Source: Aequorivita sp.
Lineage (GTDB): Bacteria > Bacteroidota > Bacteroidia > Flavobacteriales > Flavobacteriaceae
Direction of reading: 5' to 3'
Length of the DNA: 11,570 bases
Assembly (NCBI GenBank): GCA_002733915.1
Contig: NVXN01000002.1
Span: forward strand, 204,901 to 216,470
The translations under genes and the position numbers were made by a program. The first letter of the stretch is position 1, and each line of letters starts with the position of its first letter. Below are positions 7,723-11,570 of the stretch, one piece after another. The notes under the pieces were generated by a model, which did not search any database, was not told the origin of the DNA, and worked only from the letters and a program-made list of their open reading frames with translations.

Positions 7723-7760
7723 AAAAATGAGTTATTAATCATTCGATAACTCATTTTTTT
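7723..7760 (+). terminator. Intrinsic terminator after the tRNA, possibly bidirectional
   Basis: A perfect 13-bp stem (7723-7735 with 7746-7758; core ATGAGTTAT/ATAACTCAT) encloses a 10-nt loop and ends in seven T. The left arm begins with five A, so the structure could also stop minus-strand transcription, for example read-through from ribE. Confidence 0.85.
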
Positions 7761-7782
7761 ATTTAGGATAAAAAAAAATTAT

Positions 7783-7790
7783 TACTTTAG
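7783..7790 (+). promoter_or_regulatory. Weak candidate promoter for the small membrane protein
   Basis: TACTTTAG matches TAnnTTTG at 7 of 8 positions and would give a leader of about 30 nt. It lies between the upstream terminator and the small gene, so some promoter is needed here; this is the best match seen. Confidence 0.35.
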
Positions 7791-7800
7791 GCGCATAAAT

Positions 7801-7816
7801 ACGATCCCCAAATCGT
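7801..7816 (+). other. Small hairpin in the leader of the small membrane protein gene
   Basis: ACGAT (7801-7805) pairs with ATCGT (7812-7816) around the loop CCCCAA. It lies at the predicted 5' end of the mRNA, 12 nt before the ATG at 7829. The stem is only 5 bp and could be chance. Confidence 0.3.
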
Positions 7817-7828
7817 TAATGAACAACC

Positions 7829-8026
7829 ATGGCATCACTTATTTATAGTTTTATAATGCTTGCTATTCAGTCGGCTTCAGCTGGCCAGGGACCGCCGCCG
7901 CCTTCTCAAAATCGTGGCCCTGGGTTACCAATAGACGATAATATATGGATTTTGCTGGTTGCAGGTGTATTATTTGGAGCTTATATACTTTTTAAAAGAA
8001 ACCGATCTACAAATAAGGTTTCATAA
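7829..8026 (+). CDS. Small membrane-anchored protein with PID-CTERM-like segment, function unknown
   Basis: A 65-residue protein of unknown function. Residues 1-18 are hydrophobic and resemble an uncleaved or weak signal segment (MASLIYSFIMLAIQSASA) without the usual N-terminal Lys/Arg. Residues 19-33 form a Pro/Gly-rich linker (GQGPPPPSQNRGPGL). Then comes PIDDN, a hydrophobic helix (about 38-56, IWILLVAGVLFGAYILF) and a basic tail (KRNRSTNKVS). The order PID, helix containing G..FG and basic tail resembles the short C-terminal segment annotated as PID-CTERM in Bacteroidota; I recognise it by pattern only. An in-frame TGA at 7820-7822 fixes ATG 7829 as the first possible ATG. Its last 20 bp overlap the 3' end of ribE on the other strand. 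It appears to be a single-gene unit after the tRNA terminator. Confidence 0.72.
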   Translation: MASLIYSFIMLAIQSASAGQGPPPPSQNRGPGLPIDDNIWILLVAGVLFGAYILFKRNRSTNKVS

Positions 8027-8594
8027 TATTTTTGACATACTTCCCAATAATGTCAAATTCAAGATTTACTTCGGTACCTACTTCTATTCTATTAAAATTT
8101 GTGTTCTCAAAAGTGTAGGGGATAATTGCAACACTAAATGCCCCGTTTTTAGAATCAACTACTGTAAGACTTACACCATTTACCGTAATAGATCCTTTTT
8201 CCACAGTGCTGAATTCTGAATTATCATATTCAAATGTAAAAACCCAGCTGCCATTTAAATCTTCCACCTTTTTACAAATAGCAGTCCCGTCCACATGGCC
8301 CTGGACTAAATGTCCGTCCAGCCTATCCCCCAATTTCATTGCTCTTTCCAAATTTACCAAAGAACCTTTTTTTAGTGTTTTTAGATTTGTTTTATCTAAA
8401 GTTTCTTGAATAGCAGTAACCACATAAGACGCATCTTTTACTTCCACCACAGTTAAACAAACCCCATTGTGGGAAACGCTTTGGTCTATTTTCAATTCCT
8501 TAGCCAACGGGTTCTTAATTTCTATATGAAGATTTTCACCTTCTTGGGTGAGTTGCTTTATTTCGCCAACGGTTTCAATAATTCCTGTAAACAT
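8007..8594 (-). CDS. ribE: Riboflavin synthase, alpha subunit
   Basis: Last step of riboflavin synthesis: dismutation of two 6,7-dimethyl-8-ribityllumazine molecules into riboflavin and a pyrimidinedione, in the cytoplasm as a homotrimer. It is 195 residues with two tandem lumazine-binding barrels. The first (about 1-96) begins MFTGIIETVGEI and contains HNGVCLTVV. The second (about 97-190) begins LVQGHVDGTA and contains VNGVSLTVV. The start is fixed by the invariant MFTGIIE N-terminus. The C-terminus FDIIGKYVKNIMKPYL is a variant of the usual end. It is transcribed divergently from pdxA with a 56-bp gap, and its tail overlaps the small membrane protein gene by 20 bp. The symbol ribE follows common annotation; ribC is used in some species. 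Confidence 0.96.
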   Translation of the reverse strand: MFTGIIETVGEIKQLTQEGENLHIEIKNPLAKELKIDQSVSHNGVCLTVVEVKDASYVVTAIQETLDKTNLKTLKKGSLVNLERAMKLGDRLDGHLVQGHVDGTAICKKVEDLNGSWVFTFEYDNSEFSTVEKGSITVNGVSLTVVDSKNGAFSVAIIPYTFENTNFNRIEVGTEVNLEFDIIGKYVKNIMKPYL

Positions 8595-8607
8595 TGTAGT
8601 ATTTGGT

Positions 8608-8615
8608 TACATTTG
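8608..8615 (+). promoter_or_regulatory. Candidate pdxA promoter (-7 box TACATTTG)
   Basis: TACATTTG is an exact TAnnTTTG match, identical to the tRNA -7 box. It predicts a start near 8622 and a leader of about 30 nt before ATG 8651. A -33 TTTG at ideal spacing was not seen; that position would lie inside the ribE coding start. Confidence 0.5.
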
Positions 8616-8620
8616 TACTG

Positions 8621-8628
8621 CAAAAGTA
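8621..8628 (-). promoter_or_regulatory. Candidate ribE promoter (-7 box TACTTTTG)
   Basis: On the minus strand TACTTTTG matches TAnnTTTG exactly, giving a start near 8615 and a leader of about 20 nt before the ribE ATG at 8594. It faces the pdxA -7 box only 5 bp away, so the two predicted promoters overlap head-on. Confidence 0.5.
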
Positions 8629-8650
8629 ACAATTAAAAAAGCCAAACATA

Positions 8651-9712
8651 ATGAGCAGAGAGGATAAAATAGTGGTCGGTATTTCCATCGGCGATATTAA
8701 TGGGATTGGAAGCGAAATTATACTGAAAACGTTTGGGGATTCGCGTATGCTAGAGTTTTGTACGCCCGTTATTTTTGCGTCGGTAAAATTGATGTCTTTT
8801 TTCAAAAAACACTTTGAAGTGGACATCAATTTCCACGGAATTGATAAAATAGAAGATATTGTTCCGAAGAAAATAAACGTGCTGAATGTGTGGAAAGAAC
8901 ATGTGGATGTTTCGTTTGGTGAAGAAAATCCAACAGGAGGCGAGTATGCCATAAAATCCTTGAAAGCTGCGGTATCGGCATTAAAAAATAAAAGGATTGA
9001 TGCTCTAGTTACGGCACCAATTAACAAATCCAACATTCAATCTGAAAGTTTTAATTTTCCTGGCCATACCGATTATTTGGCACAGGAACTTGAGGGCGAA
9101 AGCTTAATGCTTTTAATTTCTGAAAATTTACGTGTTGGACTTTTAACTGACCACGTAGCCGTAAAAGACGTGGTGAAAAACATTACAAGGGAACGCATCG
9201 ATAAAAAAATCAATACAATTTACCATACCTTAATTGAAGACTTCGGAATTGAAAAACCAAAAATTGCCGTCTTGGGAATCAATCCCCACACGGGCGATAA
9301 TGGTGTAATTGGTGATGAAGATGACACACTTTTACGCCCTGCGTTAGATAATATCCGTAAAAATGGCAAATTGGTCTTCGGGCCATATGCCGCAGATAGT
9401 TTTTTTGGCTCAGGTAATTATAAAAACTTTGATGCGATAATAGCCTCCTATCACGATCAAGGCTTGATTCCTTTTAAAACATTGGCTTTTGGGAAAGGTG
9501 TAAATTTCACGGCAGGACTTAACCGCATTCGCACCTCGCCAGATCACGGAACCGCCTTCGATTTGGCCGGAAAAAATGAGGCGAATTTTGAATCCTTTCG
9601 TGAGGCGGTATTCAATGCGGTTTCTATTTTTGAAACGCGTGAAGAGTATAAGGAAATTTCTAAAAATCCTCTACAAACAAGCCGAAAAAGAGGCTTCTCA
9701 AAAAAGAAATAG
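8651..9712 (+). CDS. pdxA: 4-hydroxythreonine-4-phosphate dehydrogenase
   Basis: NAD-dependent, divalent-metal enzyme of the DXP-dependent pyridoxal 5'-phosphate pathway. It oxidises 4-phosphohydroxy-L-threonine, whose product decarboxylates to 3-amino-2-oxopropyl phosphate, the partner of DXP for PdxJ. It is 353 residues, slightly longer than the E. coli protein. Family motifs are ISIGDINGIGSEII (11-24), VTAPINKSNI (120-129), FPGHTDYLA (136-144), LGINPHTGDNG (208-218), ASYHDQGLIPFKTL (265-278) and TSPDHGTAFDLAGK (295-308). By alignment the metal ligands are His168, His213 and His268, all present. ATG 8651 gives the normal N-terminus and nothing longer is supported. The tail is basic (RKRGFSKKK). 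It is divergent from ribE and followed by a separate promoter for yceD-rpmF. Confidence 0.96.
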   Translation: MSREDKIVVGISIGDINGIGSEIILKTFGDSRMLEFCTPVIFASVKLMSFFKKHFEVDINFHGIDKIEDIVPKKINVLNVWKEHVDVSFGEENPTGGEYAIKSLKAAVSALKNKRIDALVTAPINKSNIQSESFNFPGHTDYLAQELEGESLMLLISENLRVGLLTDHVAVKDVVKNITRERIDKKINTIYHTLIEDFGIEKPKIAVLGINPHTGDNGVIGDEDDTLLRPALDNIRKNGKLVFGPYAADSFFGSGNYKNFDAIIASYHDQGLIPFKTLAFGKGVNFTAGLNRIRTSPDHGTAFDLAGKNEANFESFREAVFNAVSIFETREEYKEISKNPLQTSRKRGFSKKK

Positions 9713-9741
9713 AAAAATTAATTGCTATTCAAATAATTTTT

Positions 9742-9749
9742 TATCTTTG
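9742..9749 (+). promoter_or_regulatory. yceD-rpmF promoter (-7 box TATCTTTG)
   Basis: TATCTTTG is an exact TAnnTTTG match. A TTG at 9722-9724 lies 17 nt upstream, slightly short of the ideal spacing. The predicted transcript start near 9755 falls at the base of a hairpin, so the mRNA would begin with that structure. Confidence 0.6.
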
Positions 9750-9755
9750 CACCCG

Positions 9756-9769
9756 CCTTATCCGTAAGG
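9756..9769 (+). other. 5'-terminal hairpin with UCCG tetraloop in the yceD-rpmF leader
   Basis: CCTTA (9756-9760) and TAAGG (9765-9769) form a 5-bp stem closed by the loop TCCG, which fits the stable UNCG tetraloop class. TAAGGT is then repeated in tandem (9765-9776). The fold is seen directly; a role in mRNA stability or control is inference. Confidence 0.5.
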
Positions 9770-9793
9770 TTAAGGTCGTAAATAGGTGTGAAA

Positions 9794-10339
9794 ATGAAGG
9801 ATTTGAAAGAGTTTACAATCCCTTTCGTAGGGCTGAAATTAGGAAAACACCAGTTTAACTTTGAATTAAAAAAAGCGTTCTTTGAGCATTTTGAGTATGA
9901 CGAATTTAATGACGCTGCCATTAATCTCGACGTACAGCTGGAAAAAATGAGCACGTTATTAGAGTTCACATTAATATTTAATGGAACCGTAAACGTTGCT
10001 TGCGATATTACAAATGAGCCTTTTGATCAAGAGATCTCGGGGACATATCATTTTGTGGTGAAATTCGGTGAGGAGTATAATGATGAAAATGAAGATTTGC
10101 TCATTTTGCCCCATGGAAGTTATGAAGTGAATATTCAGCAATATGTATATGAATCTATTGTGTTGGCTATGCCTTCACGTAGAATTCATCCCGGAGTAAA
10201 AGACGGCACTTTAAAAAGTGACATACTCGATAAACTTGAAGAACTGAGTCCAAAAGCGATAGACGAAGAAGCTGCGCCCGAAGACGAAAATACAGATCCC
10301 CGATGGGATACATTAAAAAAACTATTAACGGATAAATAA
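9794..10339 (+). CDS. yceD: YceD/DUF177 family protein
   Basis: Small acidic cytoplasmic protein of the DUF177 family, whose members are usually encoded directly before rpmF and have been linked to 23S rRNA accumulation in E. coli and plants. It is 181 residues. Seen features are the N-terminus MKDLKEFTIPFVGLKLG, the central ACDITNEPFDQEISG, the acidic GEEYNDENEDLLILPHG, RRIHPGVKDGTLKSDILDKL and the C-terminal DPRWDTLKKLLTDK, all typical of Bacteroidota members. Its single Cys-containing motif lacks the paired cysteines of some family members. GTG at 9788 would add two residues (MK); ATG 9794 is preferred because it is the common N-terminus in relatives. It forms an operon with rpmF, 9 nt downstream. 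The biochemical function is not established. Confidence 0.92.
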   Translation: MKDLKEFTIPFVGLKLGKHQFNFELKKAFFEHFEYDEFNDAAINLDVQLEKMSTLLEFTLIFNGTVNVACDITNEPFDQEISGTYHFVVKFGEEYNDENEDLLILPHGSYEVNIQQYVYESIVLAMPSRRIHPGVKDGTLKSDILDKLEELSPKAIDEEAAPEDENTDPRWDTLKKLLTDK

Positions 10340-10348
10340 TAAATAGCA

Positions 10349-10546
10349 ATGGCACATCCTAAGAGAAAAATCTCAAAAACAAGAAGAGATAAGAGAAGAA
10401 CGCATTACAAAGCTACTGCCCCAACACTTGCAATAGACCCAACCACTGGTGAGTCTCACCTTTTTCACAGAGCCCACTGGCATGAAGGAAAAATGTACTA
10501 CCGAGGTCAAGTTGTGATTGATGCAACTGAGCAAGTAGAAGCATAA
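10349..10546 (+). CDS. rpmF: 50S ribosomal protein L32, zinc-free type
   Basis: Structural protein of the large ribosomal subunit. It is 65 residues, very basic at the N-terminus ([20 protein letters not shown]), then [20 protein letters not shown] and [11 protein letters not shown]. Many L32 proteins carry four zinc-binding cysteines; this one has none, with DPTTG and HRAHW at the corresponding positions, so it is the C-minus form. It sits 9 nt after yceD and is followed by a strong terminator, so yceD-rpmF is a two-gene operon. The start is unambiguous. Confidence 0.97.
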   Translation: MAHPKRKISKTRRDKRRTHYKATAPTLAIDPTTGESHLFHRAHWHEGKMYYRGQVVIDATEQVEA

Positions 10547-10562
10547 TTCTATATATTTTATT

Positions 10563-10595
10563 AAAAAACTCTCACAGTAACGTGAGGGTTTTTTT
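10563..10595 (+). terminator. Intrinsic terminator after rpmF
   Basis: A 13-bp stem (10563-10575 with 10582-10594, core CTCTCAC/GTGAGGG with one G-T pair) with loop AGTAAC is followed by a T run. It is also preceded by six A, so it may act in both directions. Confidence 0.9.
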
Positions 10596-10601
10596 GTTTT
10601 T

Positions 10602-10609
10602 TAACTTTG
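10602..10609 (+). promoter_or_regulatory. Candidate fabH promoter (-7 box TAACTTTG)
   Basis: TAACTTTG is an exact TAnnTTTG match 7 bp after the rpmF terminator; the -33 region would fall inside the terminator hairpin. The predicted leader is about 100 nt, much longer than others in the window, and contains two near-palindromes. Confidence 0.5.
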
Positions 10610-10625
10610 CAAAATGTCAAAAACA

Positions 10626-10660
10626 ACTAAATTAGTGCCGAATTTCAACTAAAATTTAGT
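10626..10660 (+). repeat. Pair of near-palindromes in the fabH leader
   Basis: ACTAAATTAGT (10626-10636; 5-bp arms around one base) and ACTAAAATTTAGT (10648-10660; 6-bp arms around one base) lie with centres 23 bp apart, about two helical turns. They could be a tandem operator for a dimeric repressor just downstream of the predicted fabH promoter. The arms are AT-rich, so chance is possible. Confidence 0.4.
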
Positions 10661-10717
10661 AATTTCCACTCTTTTTAAAAGATTTTTGGTCTTTTTTGTG
10701 AATTTTAATTCAGTTTT

Positions 10718-11570
10718 ATGAATACTATCACGGCAGCTATTACCGCTGTAGGAAGTTACGTGCCAGATTACGTTCTATCCAACAAAGTTCTGGAAACAAT
10801 GGTAGATACCAACGACGAGTGGATCACCAGCAGAACAGGAATTAAGGAACGCAGGATATTAAAGGATAAAGATAAAGGCACTTCCTATTTGGCCATTCAG
10901 GCCGCAAAAGACCTTCTTCAAAAAAGCAATACAGATCCCGCAGAAATAGACTTGGTTATCATGGCCACAGCAACGCCAGATATGCCCGTGGCAGCAACAG
11001 GTGTTTACGTAGCTACGCAAATAGGAGCCGTAAACGCTTTTTCTTATGATTTGGTCGCAGCCTGTTCCAGTTTTCTCTTCGGAATGTCAACCGCAGCACG
11101 CTACATAGAATCCAGAAAATATAAAAAAGTACTCCTTCTTGGAGCAGATAAAATGTCGTCAATTATAGATTATACCGATAGAACCACTTGCATCATTTTT
11201 GGTGATGGGGGTGGTGCAGTTTTATTTGAGCCCAATACCGAAGGTTTAGGACTAAAGGATGAATATTTGCGAACTGATGGAGTGGGAAGACCCTTTCTAA
11301 AAATTGATGCCGGCGGTTCTTTGCTTCCCGCATCTATCGAAACTGTTACCAACAAACAACATTTCGTCTTCCAGGAAGGGAAGACTGTTTTCAAATTCGC
11401 AGTTTCAAATATGGCAGATGTGTGCGAAAAAGTCATGAAAAAAAACAATCTTACGGGCGAAGACGTAGATTGGTTGGTGCCACATCAAGCCAATAAACGT
11501 ATTATTGATGCGGCCGCTTCACGAATGAAATTGCCCGATGAAAAGGTAATGATGAATATCCACAAATACG
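10718..11570 (+). CDS. fabH: 3-oxoacyl-ACP synthase III (FabH), 3' end cut by window edge
   Basis: Starts fatty-acid synthesis by condensing an acyl-CoA primer with malonyl-ACP in the cytoplasm. 284 codons are present of a protein usually about 330 long. Seen motifs are AITAVGSYVPDYVLSN (7-22), DEWITSRTGIKERRI (33-47), catalytic Cys116 in DLVAACSSFLFG, FGDGGGAVLFEP (161-172) and catalytic His256 in WLVPHQANKRI. The catalytic Asn, expected in GNTS directly after NIHKY, lies just past the window end, so the triad is only two-thirds visible. ATG 10718 gives the normal N-terminus. The gene follows yceD-rpmF but is separated by a terminator and has its own candidate promoter. Whether accB and accC follow, as in many relatives, cannot be seen here. 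Primer preference cannot be read from the sequence. Confidence 0.95.
   Translation, partial: MNTITAAITAVGSYVPDYVLSNKVLETMVDTNDEWITSRTGIKERRILKDKDKGTSYLAIQAAKDLLQKSNTDPAEIDLVIMATATPDMPVAATGVYVATQIGAVNAFSYDLVAACSSFLFGMSTAARYIESRKYKKVLLLGADKMSSIIDYTDRTTCIIFGDGGGAVLFEPNTEGLGLKDEYLRTDGVGRPFLKIDAGGSLLPASIETVTNKQHFVFQEGKTVFKFAVSNMADVCEKVMKKNNLTGEDVDWLVPHQANKRIIDAAASRMKLPDEKVMMNIHKY

Noticed and set aside
7586..8026. tRNA as integration site of a mobile element carrying the small gene
   Set aside because: No integrase, no repeat of the tRNA 3' end and no abrupt composition change is seen; only one small gene lies between the tRNA and ribE.
8575..9036. A 153-codon minus-strand frame covering the ribE start and pdxA
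   Set aside because: It lies antisense to conserved pdxA and through both promoters; the translation looks like low-information antisense sequence.
10677..10697. AAAAGA / TCTTTT hairpin with T run in the fabH leader as an attenuator
   Set aside because: It is a six-bp stem with one G-C pair in very AT-rich DNA, too weak to support a terminator call.
1..11570. CRISPR array, insertion sequence, phage, toxin-antitoxin or defence genes
   Set aside because: No regularly spaced repeats, transposase motifs, terminal inverted repeats or defence-family proteins were found on either strand.

Overview
The window is ordinary chromosomal DNA from a member of the Bacteroidota, most likely the family Flavobacteriaceae. 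The evidence is AT-rich sequence with weak Shine-Dalgarno signals, repeated -7 boxes of the form TAnnTTTG (the Bacteroidota primary-sigma motif), a TonB-dependent receptor with an N-terminal carboxypeptidase-regulatory-like domain, a flavobacterial-type RbfA, a cysteine-free ribosomal protein L32, and the ribE / pdxA / yceD / rpmF / fabH gene order. Genus cannot be fixed from this sequence.

Layout: (1) 1-1716 minus: lepA (elongation factor 4), missing its last few codons at the left edge. (2) 1934-4351 plus: an orphan outer-membrane TonB-dependent receptor with no SusD partner. (3) 4430-5422 plus: dusB-type tRNA dihydrouridine synthase, converging on (4) a minus-strand pair, rbfA (7021-6626) and a LolC/E-like ABC permease (6624-5419), separated by one base. 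(5) 7127-7534 plus: methylmalonyl-CoA epimerase, then a CAT-anticodon tRNA (7586-7659) with its own near-ideal promoter and a strong intrinsic terminator. (6) 7829-8026 plus: a 65-residue membrane-anchored protein with a C-terminal PID-CTERM-like segment. (7) ribE (8594-8007 minus) and pdxA (8651-9712 plus), divergent from a 56-bp gap in which the two predicted promoters face each other. (8) yceD-rpmF operon (9794-10546), a terminator, then fabH (10718 onward), cut at the right edge.

Most genes are housekeeping: ribosome assembly and translation (lepA, rbfA, rpmF, yceD, dusB, tRNA), cofactor synthesis (riboflavin, pyridoxal phosphate) and lipid or acyl-CoA metabolism (fabH, epimerase). The yceD-rpmF-fabH neighbourhood links ribosome and fatty-acid synthesis as in many bacteria. 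The accessory-looking parts are the receptor and the small PID-CTERM-like protein.

I found no defence system, mobile element, CRISPR array or phage gene. The points worth a second look are regulatory: overlapping face-to-face promoters between ribE and pdxA, a probably leaderless rbfA transcript, a 9-bp direct repeat in the receptor leader, paired near-palindromes in the fabH leader, a 5'-terminal UNCG-type hairpin in the yceD-rpmF leader, and the small protein with its leader.
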